Notes under the pieces: model-generated
The model's database searches: none
The model's input: the letters and a program-made list of their open reading frames with translations, nothing else
What the model was told of the DNA's origin: nothing
Source of the DNA: Pantoea latae
Lineage (GTDB): Bacteria; Pseudomonadota; Gammaproteobacteria; Enterobacterales; Enterobacteriaceae
NCBI RefSeq assembly: GCF_002077695.1
Contig: NZ_MWUE01000013.1
Coordinates: 1 to 64,000, forward strand
Direction of reading: 5' to 3'
DNA: 64,000 nucleotides
Part shown: piece after piece, positions 40,423-49,529 of the stretch
How positions within the stretch are numbered: the first letter of the stretch is position 1
Layout: each line of letters begins with the position of its first letter
Program-made: the position numbers and the translations under genes

Positions 40423-41913
40423 TTATTCCACTGCCATCAGGCGACGGTACTCATCCCAGGCGTAGAGATCGGTCATGCCGCTAATATAGTCCTGGATGAG
40501 ACGAAAGCGGTAATATCGCTCCCACAGCAGACGCTGGTATTTGTGCTCCACCACCAGCGAACGCATTTTTTGCTGATAGGCTTTGCGATGTTTGCCGGAA
40601 AGCTTATGAAACAGGCGAGTTTCAATCGGATGCGCGCGCAGAAAGTCGTCATTAATCAGGCTGGTAAAGGCTTCAAAGGTCAATGTCATCAGTGGTTGAT
40701 ATATTTCTAACAATCCCTTAATCACTCGATAACCTTGTAATTCCAGCTGTTCCACTTCGGCATGGTTAAATACATGACGGCGCGCCACCGTTTTAAACAT
40801 CTGCAATAAACGCCCCTCTTCACCATCATCTTCTAATAGCGCATGATTAAAATCGCCGTTAAAAATCGCGGGTAAATTATCGACAAAGCGTTTTACCGCA
40901 TGGCTGACCAGCACGCTCTGGACGTTAACGCGCAATGACATAAAGAACTGATCGCTTCTGCTGCGACGCTTTTTGTTACAGGCTTCGCGCCAGGCATCGC
41001 CGACCGTTCGGCTGAAAGCGTCGTTATTTTTTACCGGCCCCCAGTTTTTACATAAATAGTCATAAAGCGCATCAATGTTAAATATATCTTTTTCGACCGC
41101 ATCGTCCAGATCGGCGATGCAGTAGGAGATATCGTCCGCCGCCTCCATAATATAGGTCAGCGGAAAGCGATGATGCTCTTCCAGACTGGTGGCCGCGCGC
41201 AGCTCGGCAATATAATCGCGCTCAGAGAGATAAAAGCCGGGCTTTTTCATCAGCGCGCTAAACTGCGCGGGTTTGTCGCCCTGCCACCAGGCGGGCGCGG
41301 TATATTTCAAAATGCAGGCGACCTGCGAGTAGCTCAGATTCAGCTGTAGCAGCGTATGCACCATGCGGATCGCCTGCGCGTTGCCTTCAAAATGGCACAG
41401 GTCCTGGCGGATCATCGCGTTTAGCTGATTAAAATCGGCGCGCTGCTGCTCCCCTTCCACGCCCGCCACCAGCGGATCCACCAGCTCCAGCGCAAGATGC
41501 TCTTCAAACCAGTCGTTGATGGCGGCCTCGCCGAAGTGGCCAAACGGCGGATTGCCGACGTCGTGCAGCAGGCAGGCCATCTCTACCAGGCTTTCAAACG
41601 CGCCTTCCATCTCATCCAGCCCGTACTGCGCCAGTCCGCCCTGATTTTTCAGGGTTTGCAGGATCTCTTTGGCGATATAGCGTCCGGTCTGCTGCACCTC
41701 AAGCGAGTGGGTCAGGCGCGAGCGCACCGCCGCGTTGCGCTCCAGCGGAAAGACCTGAGTTTTTTGCTGCAGTCGGCGGATCGCCGCCGAGTTGATAATA
41801 CGGCCGCGATCGCTCTCAAAGTGGCGGGTAATATAGTATTCCCCTTCCGGATCTTTGCGCGTGTTATAAGGACGGGTGAAACTGATCTTCTTCCTGAAAT
41901 TAACCGTCGCCAT
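40423..41913 (-). CDS. dgt: deoxyguanosinetriphosphate triphosphohydrolase
   Basis: Hydrolyses dGTP to deoxyguanosine and triphosphate. It has 496 residues (E. coli 505) and is more diverged from E. coli than its neighbours, especially in the middle third. The HD motif [15 protein letters not shown] is near 115-130, with [16 protein letters not shown] near 45-60 and [14 protein letters not shown] near 260-273. The C-terminus [19 protein letters not shown] is conserved. The 3' half is visibly more A/T-rich than the flanking genes. AAGGAG precedes the ATG by 7 bases. It is divergent from mtnN. Confidence 0.94.
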   Translation of the reverse strand: MATVNFRKKISFTRPYNTRKDPEGEYYITRHFESDRGRIINSAAIRRLQQKTQVFPLERNAAVRSRLTHSLEVQQTGRYIAKEILQTLKNQGGLAQYGLDEMEGAFESLVEMACLLHDVGNPPFGHFGEAAINDWFEEHLALELVDPLVAGVEGEQQRADFNQLNAMIRQDLCHFEGNAQAIRMVHTLLQLNLSYSQVACILKYTAPAWWQGDKPAQFSALMKKPGFYLSERDYIAELRAATSLEEHHRFPLTYIMEAADDISYCIADLDDAVEKDIFNIDALYDYLCKNWGPVKNNDAFSRTVGDAWREACNKKRRSRSDQFFMSLRVNVQSVLVSHAVKRFVDNLPAIFNGDFNHALLEDDGEEGRLLQMFKTVARRHVFNHAEVEQLELQGYRVIKGLLEIYQPLMTLTFEAFTSLINDDFLRAHPIETRLFHKLSGKHRKAYQQKMRSLVVEHKYQRLLWERYYRFRLIQDYISGMTDLYAWDEYRRLMAVE

Positions 41914-42005
41914 CGTTACTCCTTCGTGAATCAATCGCCTGCCAGCCATGCTAGACTATGCCCTAATTTTTACGACCACTTCCACCACATTAGCGAGACC
42001 TATTT

Positions 42006-42704
42006 ATGAAAGCAGGCATTATTGGCGCGATGGAGCAGGAAGTGACCCTGCTGCGTGACAAAATCGAGAACCGCCAGACCCTGACGCTGGCCGGCTGCGA
42101 GATTTACACCGGCACGCTTAACGGCGTTGAGGTCGCTCTGCTGAAATCGGGCATCGGTAAAACCTCGGCGGCGCTCGGCACCACGCTGCTGCTGGAGCTG
42201 TGCAAGCCGGACCTGGTGATCAACACCGGCTCGGCGGGCGGCCTGGCGCCGACGCTTTCAGTGGGCGACATCGTGGTCTCTGACGAAGTGCGCTACCACG
42301 ACGCCGACGTCACCGCGTTCGGCTACGAGCCAGGCCAGATGGCGGGCTGCCCGGCGGCTTTTCGCGCCGACGCGCAGCTGATCGCCGCCGCAGAGGCGTG
42401 CATCAGCGAGCTGAACCTGAACGCGGTGCGCGGTCTGGTGGTGAGCGGCGACGCCTTTATCAACGGCGCCGAGCCGCTGGCGCGCATCCGCGCGACCTTC
42501 CCGCAGGCGATTGCCGTGGAGATGGAGGCGACCGCCATCGGTCACGTCTGCCACCAGTTCAAGGTGCCATTCGTCGTGGTGCGCGCTATCTCCGACGTGG
42601 CCGACAAGGCGTCGCATCTCAGCTTCGAAGAGTTCCTCGCCGTGGCGGCGCAGCAGTCGTCGCTGCTGGTGGAGAAGCTGCTGGCGCGTCTGGCGCGTGG
42701 CTAA
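42006..42704 (+). CDS. mtnN: 5'-methylthioadenosine/S-adenosylhomocysteine nucleosidase
   Basis: Cleaves adenine from methylthioadenosine, S-adenosylhomocysteine and 5'-deoxyadenosine, clearing inhibitory by-products of SAM use and feeding the AI-2 route. It has 232 residues, as in E. coli. Catalytic Glu12 (GAMEQE) and Asp197 (ISDVADK) are present, with [13 protein letters not shown] near 172-184. It overlaps btuF by 8 bases, a coupling also known in E. coli. Confidence 0.98.
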   Translation: MKAGIIGAMEQEVTLLRDKIENRQTLTLAGCEIYTGTLNGVEVALLKSGIGKTSAALGTTLLLELCKPDLVINTGSAGGLAPTLSVGDIVVSDEVRYHDADVTAFGYEPGQMAGCPAAFRADAQLIAAAEACISELNLNAVRGLVVSGDAFINGAEPLARIRATFPQAIAVEMEATAIGHVCHQFKVPFVVVRAISDVADKASHLSFEEFLAVAAQQSSLLVEKLLARLARG

Positions 42705-43491
42705 TCCCCGCTGGCTGCTCGGGCTGCTGCTGCTTTGCAGCAGCCTGTTCGCCGCCGCGCCGCGCGTTATTACCCTCTCCCCGCATCTCACCGAAATGGC
42801 GTTTGCCGCCGGCATTACGCCGGTAGCGGTCAGTGCATGGTCCGACTATCCGCCCGCCGCGCAGGTGCTGGAGCAGGTGGCCAACTGGCAGGGCGTTAAC
42901 GTCGAACGCATTCTGGCGCTGAAGCCGGACGTGGTGCTCGCCTGGCGCGGCGGCAATCCGCAGCGCCAGATCGATCAGCTCAGGCAGTTCGGCGTCAACG
43001 TCGTCTGGATCGATCCCGACTCGCTGGAGCAGATGGCGGACGCCGTGGCGTCGCTGCAGCGCTGGAGCCCGCGGCCGCAGCAGGCGCTCGACGCCGCGCG
43101 GCAGCTGAAAAGGCAGGCAAACGCCCTGCTCGCGCGCTACGCCGCCCTGCCTCCCGTGCCGGTGTTTCTTCAGTTCGGCCAGCAGCCGCTGTTTACCGCC
43201 GCGCGCGACACCCTGCAAAACAGCATCATCACGCTGTGCGCCGGAAAAAATATCTTTGCCGACAGCCGCGTCAGCTGGCCGCAGGTCAGCCGCGAGCAGG
43301 TGCTGATGCGCCATCCGCAGGCCCTTATTATCGGCGGCAGCGCCGCCCAGGCGCAGAACGTTGCGCGCTTCTGGCAACCGCAGCTCAACGTACCGGTTAT
43401 CGCCATCAATGATGACTGGCTCAGCCGTCCCGGTCCGCGTATGCTGCTGGCGGCGAAGCAGCTTTGCGCTGCGCTGCACCCGGAACAATAA
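42697..43491 (+). CDS. btuF: vitamin B12 ABC transporter substrate-binding protein BtuF
   Basis: Periplasmic binding protein that passes cobalamin to BtuCD. It has 264 residues (E. coli 266): signal peptide (to about residue 19, LFA|AAPRV), then two lobes joined by a helix, with [15 protein letters not shown] at the start and WRGGNPQRQ near 85. The start is GTG inside the end of mtnN, which gives the expected short signal peptide. Longer in-frame extensions lie inside mtnN and are rejected. BtuC and BtuD are not in the window. Confidence 0.95.
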   Translation: MANPRWLLGLLLLCSSLFAAAPRVITLSPHLTEMAFAAGITPVAVSAWSDYPPAAQVLEQVANWQGVNVERILALKPDVVLAWRGGNPQRQIDQLRQFGVNVVWIDPDSLEQMADAVASLQRWSPRPQQALDAARQLKRQANALLARYAALPPVPVFLQFGQQPLFTAARDTLQNSIITLCAGKNIFADSRVSWPQVSREQVLMRHPQALIIGGSAAQAQNVARFWQPQLNVPVIAINDDWLSRPGPRMLLAAKQLCAALHPEQ

Positions 43492-43616
43492 ATCAGCAAA
43501 AAGCGATTAAAGATCCGGCTAACTTTGCCGTTAATCAAGAAACGAGACGCCGACGCCACGTAAGCTCAGCGTCCTTTTATGCGCCCCGCGCATTTTGACT
43601 ACACCAGGAATCACAC

Positions 43617-43868
43617 ATGACCAGAGCCTTGCTGCTGGCCATCGCGATCGCGGCCGTCGCGCCTTTTGCGACTGCGTCGACCACGGGAACGATTGGCGTT
43701 CAGCTCACGATCTTTTCGCGCTGTGAAATTAACAGCCAGCCGCAACGGGCAGTGCCGCAGATTGATTGCGGTCGCCTCGCCAGCGCGCAGCCGCGCGTGA
43801 CGGAAAGTCTGTTAGAGAAGGATGCGATGCGTAAGGAAACGGCGAAGTTGATAACGATCGAGTGGTAA
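43617..43868 (+). CDS. small secreted protein of unknown function
   Basis: I do not recognise this gene with confidence. The product has 83 residues with a clear Sec signal peptide (residues 1 to about 20, ending FATA|ST). A mature part of about 63 residues has two cysteines (SRCEIN and QIDCG) that could form a disulfide. The short pattern GTIGVQLTIFSRCEIN looks like the first strands of pilin-like or spore-coat-U-type domains and recalls the small E. coli protein YehE. AGGA precedes the ATG. It lies where E. coli has yadS, between btuF and erpA, and ends on a terminator shared with erpA. Confidence 0.65.
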   Translation: MTRALLLAIAIAAVAPFATASTTGTIGVQLTIFSRCEINSQPQRAVPQIDCGRLASAQPRVTESLLEKDAMRKETAKLITIEW

Positions 43869-43897
43869 AAAAAGGGCCGTCGCAAGACGGCCTTTTT
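43866..43897. terminator. bidirectional terminator between the small secreted gene and erpA
   Basis: AAAAAAAGGGCCGTC / GACGGCCTTTTT with loop GCAA. It has A and T runs on both sides, so it can serve both converging genes. Confidence 0.92.
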
Positions 43898-43900
43898 GCA

Positions 43901-44248
43901 TCAGATGCTGAACGAGGAGCCGCAGCCGCAGGTGGTTTTGGCATTCGGGTTGGTGACGATAAAACGTGACCCTTCCAGGCCTTCGGTGTAGTCCACCGAG
44001 CCGCCGACCAGATACTGCAGGCTCATCGGATCGACCACCAGCGCCACGCCCTGCTTCTCGATGGTCATGTCGCCGTCATTCATTTTGTCGTCAAAGGTGA
44101 AGCCATACTGGAAGCCGCTGCACCCGCCGCCGGTAATATAGACGCGCAGTTTCAGATCGGGATTCTCTTCGTCGGCAATCAGGTTTTTTACCTTGCTGGC
44201 CGCCGCATCGGTAAACTGTAACGGCAGTGCTGCAACATCATCACTCAT
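43901..44248 (-). CDS. erpA: A-type iron-sulfur carrier ErpA
   Basis: Carries [Fe-S] clusters to apo-enzymes, notably the isoprenoid enzymes IspG/IspH, and is essential for respiration in E. coli. It has 115 residues (E. coli 114). The three cluster cysteines are in [10 protein letters not shown] and TCGCGSSF at the C-terminus. It is divergent from hemL. In E. coli clcA and yadS flank this gene; both are missing here. Confidence 0.97.
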   Translation of the reverse strand: MSDDVAALPLQFTDAAASKVKNLIADEENPDLKLRVYITGGGCSGFQYGFTFDDKMNDGDMTIEKQGVALVVDPMSLQYLVGGSVDYTEGLEGSRFIVTNPNAKTTCGCGSSFSI

Positions 44249-44296
44249 CTTATACTCCGGTAAACGTCCAGGTCAGAAAACGACCTCAATTGGCGT

Positions 44297-44325
44297 ATTA
44301 TCTGCCAGCCCGTTAGCGCAATCAA
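44297..44325 (-). promoter_or_regulatory. erpA promoter
   Basis: On the minus strand -35 TTGATT (44320-44325), 17-base spacer, -10 GATAAT (44297-44302), 48 bases before the erpA ATG. IscR control is known in E. coli, but I did not identify a clear IscR site. Confidence 0.6.
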
Positions 44326-44416
44326 GTTTTGCCCTTCGCACTGCGTGCCGCCGGCCTTCAGCTAAGGTAAGTATAGCGCGCCGTTTCTGGCCTTTCGTCA
44401 TGCCCTGCTCTTCCCG

Positions 44417-44422
44417 TAGAAT
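44417..44422 (+). promoter_or_regulatory. possible hemL promoter -10
   Basis: TAGAAT lies 37 bases before the hemL ATG, with a weak -35-like TTCGTC 17 bases upstream (44394-44399). Confidence 0.35.
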
Positions 44423-44459
44423 GGCGCGAGTTTTTTTCTGAACCGCTGGAGCCGAATAA

Positions 44460-45740
44460 ATGAGTAAGTCCGAAAACCTGTTTGCCGAAGCGCAGCGCCT
44501 GATCCCCGGCGGCGTTAACTCGCCGGTGCGCGCGTTTAACGGCGTAGGCGGCACGCCGCTGTTCATCGAACACGCCGACGGCGCCCACCTGTATGACGCC
44601 GATGGCAAAGCCTATATCGACTACGTCGGCTCATGGGGCCCGATGGTGTTGGGCCACAACAACGCCGAGATCCGCAATGCGGTGATTGAAGCCGCCGCAC
44701 GCGGCCTGAGCTTCGGCGCGCCCACCGAAATGGAAGTGAAGATGGCGCAGCTGGTGTGCGAGCTGGTGCCGAGCATGGATATGGTGCGCATGGTGAACTC
44801 CGGCACCGAGGCGACCATGAGCGCCATTCGTCTGGCGCGCGGCTTTACCCGCCGCGACAAGATCATCAAGTTTGAAGGCTGCTATCACGGTCACGCCGAC
44901 TGCCTGCTGGTGAAAGCGGGCTCCGGCGCGCTGACGCTGGGCCAGCCAAACTCCCCTGGCGTGCCGGCCGATTTCGCCCGTCATACCCTGACCTGCACCT
45001 ACAACGATCTCGATTCAGTGCGTGCCGCCTTCGAGCAGTACCCGGAAGAGATCGCCTGTATTATCGTCGAGCCGGTGGCGGGCAATATGAACTGCATTCC
45101 GCCGCTGCCGGACTTTCTGCCGGGCCTGCGCGCGCTGTGCGACGAGTTCGGCGCGCTGCTGATCATCGACGAGGTGATGACCGGCTTCCGCGTGGCGCTG
45201 GGCGGCGCACAGGAGTATTACAACGTGAAGCCGGATCTGACCTGTCTCGGCAAGATCATCGGCGGCGGCATGCCGGTGGGCGCCTTCGGCGGACGCCGCG
45301 AGGTGATGGACGCGCTGGCGCCGACCGGTCCGGTTTATCAGGCGGGCACCCTTTCCGGCAACCCGATCGCGATGGCGGCCGGTTTCGCCTGCCTGACGCA
45401 GATCGCCCAGCCGGGCACCCATCAGACGCTGACCGAGCGCACCACGCAGCTGGCGCAGGGTCTGCTGGCGGCGGCGCAGGCGGAGAATATCCCGCTGGTG
45501 GTGAATCACGTCGGCGGCATGTTCGGCATTTTCTTCACCGATGCTGACAGCGTGACCTGCTACGCCGACGTGACGAAGTGCGACGTCGAGCGCTTTAAGC
45601 GTTTCTTCCATCTGATGCTGGAAGAAGGCGTTTACCTGGCGCCTTCCGCCTTCGAAGCGGGCTTTATGTCGCTGGCGCACAGCGTCGAGGATATCGACCG
45701 CACCGTCGACGCCGCGCGTCGCTGTTTCGCGCAGCTGTAA
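44460..45740 (+). CDS. hemL: glutamate-1-semialdehyde 2,1-aminomutase
   Basis: PLP enzyme that turns glutamate-1-semialdehyde into 5-aminolevulinate, the tetrapyrrole precursor. It has 426 residues, as in E. coli. Conserved features are [25 protein letters not shown] near 118-132, [10 protein letters not shown] near 235-245, and the PLP lysine in [12 protein letters not shown] near 265. It pairs naturally with erpA across a shared 211-base promoter region and ends at a strong terminator. Confidence 0.98.
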   Translation: MSKSENLFAEAQRLIPGGVNSPVRAFNGVGGTPLFIEHADGAHLYDADGKAYIDYVGSWGPMVLGHNNAEIRNAVIEAAARGLSFGAPTEMEVKMAQLVCELVPSMDMVRMVNSGTEATMSAIRLARGFTRRDKIIKFEGCYHGHADCLLVKAGSGALTLGQPNSPGVPADFARHTLTCTYNDLDSVRAAFEQYPEEIACIIVEPVAGNMNCIPPLPDFLPGLRALCDEFGALLIIDEVMTGFRVALGGAQEYYNVKPDLTCLGKIIGGGMPVGAFGGRREVMDALAPTGPVYQAGTLSGNPIAMAAGFACLTQIAQPGTHQTLTERTTQLAQGLLAAAQAENIPLVVNHVGGMFGIFFTDADSVTCYADVTKCDVERFKRFFHLMLEEGVYLAPSAFEAGFMSLAHSVEDIDRTVDAARRCFAQL

Positions 45741-45754
45741 ACGTGAATGAGTCA

Positions 45755-45782
45755 AAGACCGGCAGAGGCCGGTCTTTTTTTT
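45755..45782 (+). terminator. terminator of hemL
   Basis: AAAGACCGGC / GCCGGTCTTT with loop AGAG, continuing into eight T. The convergent fhuB ends 46 bases away and may use the same stem less efficiently. Confidence 0.93.
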
Positions 45783-45828
45783 GCTTGCAGGAAAGTGCTG
45801 GCGCGGTAGTCGTCCGCAGTAAAGCCTT

Positions 45829-47808
45829 TTACCGCGAGCGTCTTAGCAGCCAGATAAAGTAAGGCGCGCCGATAAAGGTCGCCATCAGCCCCGCCGGCAG
45901 CTGATCGGGAAACGCCAGCATGCGTCCGCACCAGTCGGCCAGCAGCATCAGTCCTGCGCCGAACAGCCCCGCCATCGCCATCTGCGGCAGCGCGCGGCGA
46001 AAACCGAGCATGCGCGCAATATGCGGCGCCATTAAGCCGACAAAACTCAGCGGACCAATCGTCAGCGTCGCCGCGGCGGTCAGCGCGGCCGCCAGCAGCA
46101 GCAGCGCCAGACGCGAGGCGTTCAGCGCCATGCCCGCCGAGCGCGCCGTGGCGGAACCGAGCGGCAACAGCGTCAGCCAGCGGCTGGCGAGCGGCGCCAG
46201 CGCCGACAGGATCAGCGCCAGCCCGACGCTCTGCAGCGCCGCCTTTTCGCTGACGTTGTAGGTCGAGCCGGAAATCCAGCTCAGCAGGCCGCCCATGCGC
46301 GGATCGCCGCTCGCCAGCAGCAGCATCAGCAGCGTGACGAACGCGCTGTTAAGCGCCATGCCCGCCAGCAGCATACGCTCCGGCGAAAAGCCGCCGCGGC
46401 TCGCCACCAGCATAATAATCAGCAGCGTTCCCGCCGCGCCCAGCGCGCCCGCCGGCAGCAGAAACGCCAGCGCGTCGCCCGGCACGAAAAACAGCATCAC
46501 CACCACGCCGAACGCCGCGCCGGAGCTGATGCCCAGCACTTCCGGGCTGGCCATCGGATTGCCGGTCAGCCGCTGAATCAAACAGCCGGCTACGCCGAGC
46601 ATCAGCCCCACCGCCAGCGCCGCCAGCAGACGCGGCGCGCGCCACGGCAGCAGCTGGCGTAGCAGTTCGCCGCTCGACCAGTTCCAGCCGTGCGCGTCGC
46701 GGCCGAAGGCGAGCGCGGCCCAGACCAGCAGCGCCAGCAGCGCCAGGCCAAGCAGCGTCCAGCGCGGCACCGCATGACGTTCCGTCGGCACCCTGTCGCC
46801 CATATCAAGCGCGGGCGGCACCGAGCCGGTGCGCAGGCGCGGCAGCAGCCAGAGCAGCAGCGGCACGCCGGTCAGCGCGGTCAGCGTGCCGGTAGAGAGT
46901 TCGCGCCAGTGCGCGCTCAGCCACAGCACGCAGGCATCCGCCAGCCACAGCAGCAGCGCGCCGATCAGCGGCGCCAGCAGCATGCGGCTCAGCAGCCGAC
47001 GCGCGCCCAGCAGCTTCGCCAGCAGCGGCGCAAAGAGCCCGATAAAGCCGATAATGCCCGCCACGCTCACCAGCTGCGCGCTAAGCGTAATCGCCAGCGC
47101 CAGCGTGCCGACGCGCGCCAGCGTCAGCGCCATGCCGAGGTTCTTCGCCACGCCGTCATCCAGCCCCATCAGCGTCAGCGGACGCAGCAGCGCCAGCGCC
47201 AGCGCAAAGGCGAGCAGCAGACGCGGCCACAGCAGGCTGACGTTCTCCCAGCCCATCTGGTTCAGCGAGCCGGTGCTCCAGAGAAACATCGTCTGCAGCT
47301 GGTCGTGATTAAAGATGGCGAAGATCTGGTTCACCGCGCCGCTGTAGAGGCTCAGCACCAGCCCGGAGAGGATCAGCGTCACCGGCGACAGCCGTTTGCC
47401 CCAGGCGACGCCGAACACCACCGCGCCCACCGCCAGCGCGCCGATCAGCGCCGCCAGCTGCGTGGTGGCCGCGCCGCCCGGCAGCTGCCACAGCGTGGCG
47501 ACGGTGATGCCAAGCTGCGCTCCAGAGGAGACGCCCAGCGTGGTCGGCTCCGCCAGCGGGTTGCGCAGCGTCTGCTGGAACAGCAGCCCCGCCAGTCCGA
47601 GTCCGGCGCCGACCAGCAGCGCCAGCCCAAGGCGCGGCAGCAGGCTGTAGTGAAAAAGCATCTGATCGATATTGTCGAGATCCGGCGACAGCAGCGCCTG
47701 CGGCCACTGTGCCGCCGGCAGCGCCGCGCGCAGATTAATCAGGCTCAGCAGCAGCGCCAGGAGAAACAGCAGGCTGAGCAGCGCGACAGGGAAATAACGA
47801 TGGCGCAT
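45829..47808 (-). CDS. fhuB: ferric hydroxamate ABC transporter permease FhuB
   Basis: Inner-membrane permease for ferrichrome-type siderophores. It has 659 residues (E. coli 660). It is a natural fusion of two FecCD-type halves of about 330 residues, each with about ten membrane helices. GNPLAEPTTLGVSSGAQLG (first half) and GNPMASPEVLGISSGAAFG (second half) are the matching motifs. The ATG overlaps the fhuD stop by one base (TGATG). It is the last gene of fhuACDB. Confidence 0.96.
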   Translation of the reverse strand: MRHRYFPVALLSLLFLLALLLSLINLRAALPAAQWPQALLSPDLDNIDQMLFHYSLLPRLGLALLVGAGLGLAGLLFQQTLRNPLAEPTTLGVSSGAQLGITVATLWQLPGGAATTQLAALIGALAVGAVVFGVAWGKRLSPVTLILSGLVLSLYSGAVNQIFAIFNHDQLQTMFLWSTGSLNQMGWENVSLLWPRLLLAFALALALLRPLTLMGLDDGVAKNLGMALTLARVGTLALAITLSAQLVSVAGIIGFIGLFAPLLAKLLGARRLLSRMLLAPLIGALLLWLADACVLWLSAHWRELSTGTLTALTGVPLLLWLLPRLRTGSVPPALDMGDRVPTERHAVPRWTLLGLALLALLVWAALAFGRDAHGWNWSSGELLRQLLPWRAPRLLAALAVGLMLGVAGCLIQRLTGNPMASPEVLGISSGAAFGVVVMLFFVPGDALAFLLPAGALGAAGTLLIIMLVASRGGFSPERMLLAGMALNSAFVTLLMLLLASGDPRMGGLLSWISGSTYNVSEKAALQSVGLALILSALAPLASRWLTLLPLGSATARSAGMALNASRLALLLLAAALTAAATLTIGPLSFVGLMAPHIARMLGFRRALPQMAMAGLFGAGLMLLADWCGRMLAFPDQLPAGLMATFIGAPYFIWLLRRSR

Positions 47809-48686
47809 CAGCGCGTCTCCAGCGCGCGTTCCAGCACGCGAACAAAATGCAGCGCCGACAGGGTCGCGCCGTAGTACCACACCGCCGGAACGCGCTGAAA
47901 GCGTCCGGCCCGAACAAACGGCAGCGCCTGCCACAGCGGGCTGCGGCTGAGCTGCGCCATATCGGCGTCGTTGTCGTGATCGAAACAGATCGCCTCGACA
48001 TCGCGCAGGTGCGCCAGCCGTTCGATGCCGATCACCGCGCTGCCCCAGAAGTTGGTTTCCCCCTGCCACGCATTGGTCAGACCGAGATGCTCCATCACCT
48101 CAAGAAACAAACTGTTTTTGCCAAAGGCGAGCGCGTGGCGGCTGTCCATCAGCGACATCAGCAGGATCGGACGCGCGGCCCAGGGCGCCAGCCGCTGGCG
48201 CGCGGCGGCCAGCTCGCTATCCAGCATCTGCAGATGCGCCTCCGCTTCGGCTTCGCGGCCGATGCGCGCCGCCAGCGCGCGCAGCGAGTCGCGCGCAGCG
48301 GAGAGCGGCTTGCCGTCGCCGCGATTGAGATCGAAGCCCATGATTGGCGCGATGCGTCGCAGCTTATCCGGCGACGGGCCGTAGCCGTTGGAGCAGAGGA
48401 TCAGCGACGGCTGCAGCTGCGTCATCAGCTCGAGATTAGGTTCGGTGCGCAGCCCGACGTCCAGCGTGTGCGGCGGCAGCGGCGGCTCGCCGACCCAAAT
48501 GTTGTAGTTGCGCGTATCGGCAACCGCCAGCGGCACAACGCCGAGCGCCAGCAGCAGTTCGGTCGGTAGCCACTCCAGCGCGATAATGCGCGCCTGCTCG
48601 GGCGCGGTCGCGGCGCGCAGCGGCCAGGCGCTCAGCCACGGCGACAGCGCCAGCGCCGCCAGCAGGCGACGACGAGTGATCTCCAT
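47808..48686 (-). CDS. fhuD: ferric hydroxamate-binding periplasmic protein FhuD
   Basis: Binds ferrichrome and other hydroxamates in the periplasm. It has 292 residues (E. coli 296) with a twin-arginine signal (TRRRLLAALALS, ending LRA|ATA); E. coli FhuD is also Tat-exported. Conserved IALEWLPTELLLALGV follows at about residues 33-48, with NAWQGETNFWGS near 212 and GRFQRVPAVWYYGATLSALH near 265. AAGGA precedes the ATG. It is 10 bases after fhuC. Confidence 0.95.
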   Translation of the reverse strand: MEITRRRLLAALALSPWLSAWPLRAATAPEQARIIALEWLPTELLLALGVVPLAVADTRNYNIWVGEPPLPPHTLDVGLRTEPNLELMTQLQPSLILCSNGYGPSPDKLRRIAPIMGFDLNRGDGKPLSAARDSLRALAARIGREAEAEAHLQMLDSELAAARQRLAPWAARPILLMSLMDSRHALAFGKNSLFLEVMEHLGLTNAWQGETNFWGSAVIGIERLAHLRDVEAICFDHDNDADMAQLSRSPLWQALPFVRAGRFQRVPAVWYYGATLSALHFVRVLERALETR

Positions 48687-48696
48687 GATCGGGTCC

Positions 48697-49488
48697 TTAG
48701 TAGACAAAGCTGACCGGCGCGCCGCCCTGCGGATGCGGCAGGATGCCCATCGGAATGCCGTAGATCGCGCCCAGCACCTCGGCCTGCATAATGGCGTCCG
48801 GCGCCCCTTCGGCAATCATTTCGCCGCCGCGCAGCGCCACCAGATGGTCGCAGTAGCGCGCTGCCATATTGATGTCGTGCAGCACGGCGATCACCGTCAG
48901 GCCACGTTCGCGGCTGAGGCGCTGGATCAGCGCCAGCACCTCGACCTGATGTGCGATATCCAGCGCCGAGGTCGGCTCGTCCAGCAGCAGGCAGCGGCTG
49001 TTCTGCGCCACCAGCATCGCCAGCCAGGCGCGCTGACGTTCGCCGCCGGAGAGGCTATCCACCAGACGCGCGGCCAGCGGCTTCAGCCCGACCTGGGCGA
49101 TCGCCTCCTCTACCCGCACGCGATCTTCCTGACCAAAGCGGCCCAGCGCGCCGTGCCACGGGTAGCGACCAATCGCCACCAGCTCGCGCACCGTCATGCC
49201 TTCGGCGGCGGGCAGCTGCTGCGGCAGATAGGCGACCTCGCGCGCGAAGGCTTTGCCGTTCCACGCCTCGACCGGACTACCGTTAAGCAGCACGCGGCCT
49301 TCGCTGGCGTTCTGGTGGCGGCCCAGCATCTTAAGCAGGGTGGATTTGCCGGAGCCGTTGTGGCCGATAAGCGCGGTGACCTTGCCAGGCGGAAAGGTGA
49401 GCGAGAGCGGATGCAGCAGCGTGCGGCCGGGCACGTGAAAGCTGACATTATCCAGCGTAAAAGTGGCTGCGTCGTGCGGAGGCTGCAT
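48697..49488 (-). CDS. fhuC: ferric hydroxamate ABC transporter ATP-binding protein FhuC
   Basis: ATPase driving FhuB. It has 263 residues (E. coli 265). Walker A GHNGSGKST is at 42-50, the signature LSGGERQRAWLAMLVAQ near 146, Walker B LLLDEPTSALD near 168, and the switch histidine in VLHDIN near 200. It lies 41 bases after fhuA in the order fhuA-C-D-B. Confidence 0.97.
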   Translation of the reverse strand: MQPPHDAATFTLDNVSFHVPGRTLLHPLSLTFPPGKVTALIGHNGSGKSTLLKMLGRHQNASEGRVLLNGSPVEAWNGKAFAREVAYLPQQLPAAEGMTVRELVAIGRYPWHGALGRFGQEDRVRVEEAIAQVGLKPLAARLVDSLSGGERQRAWLAMLVAQNSRCLLLDEPTSALDIAHQVEVLALIQRLSRERGLTVIAVLHDINMAARYCDHLVALRGGEMIAEGAPDAIMQAEVLGAIYGIPMGILPHPQGGAPVSFVY

Positions 49489-49529
49489 GGTTATCCCAGG
49501 TTAAACGGGCGCCGCAGCGCCCGGTTGCA

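Noticed and set aside
42511-42696. N-terminal extension of btuF into mtnN
   Set aside because: The extension is Trp/Arg/Ser-rich out-of-frame mtnN sequence. The GTG at 42697 gives a proper signal peptide and the 8-base overlap expected for this gene pair.
44273-44608. Minus-strand open frame in the erpA-hemL gap
   Set aside because: It overlaps the 5' end of hemL in antisense and both divergent promoters; no homology seen.
47809-48069. N-terminal extension of fhuB into fhuD
   Set aside because: It is a shadow of fhuD. The ATG at 47808 with one-base overlap gives the normal FhuB length.
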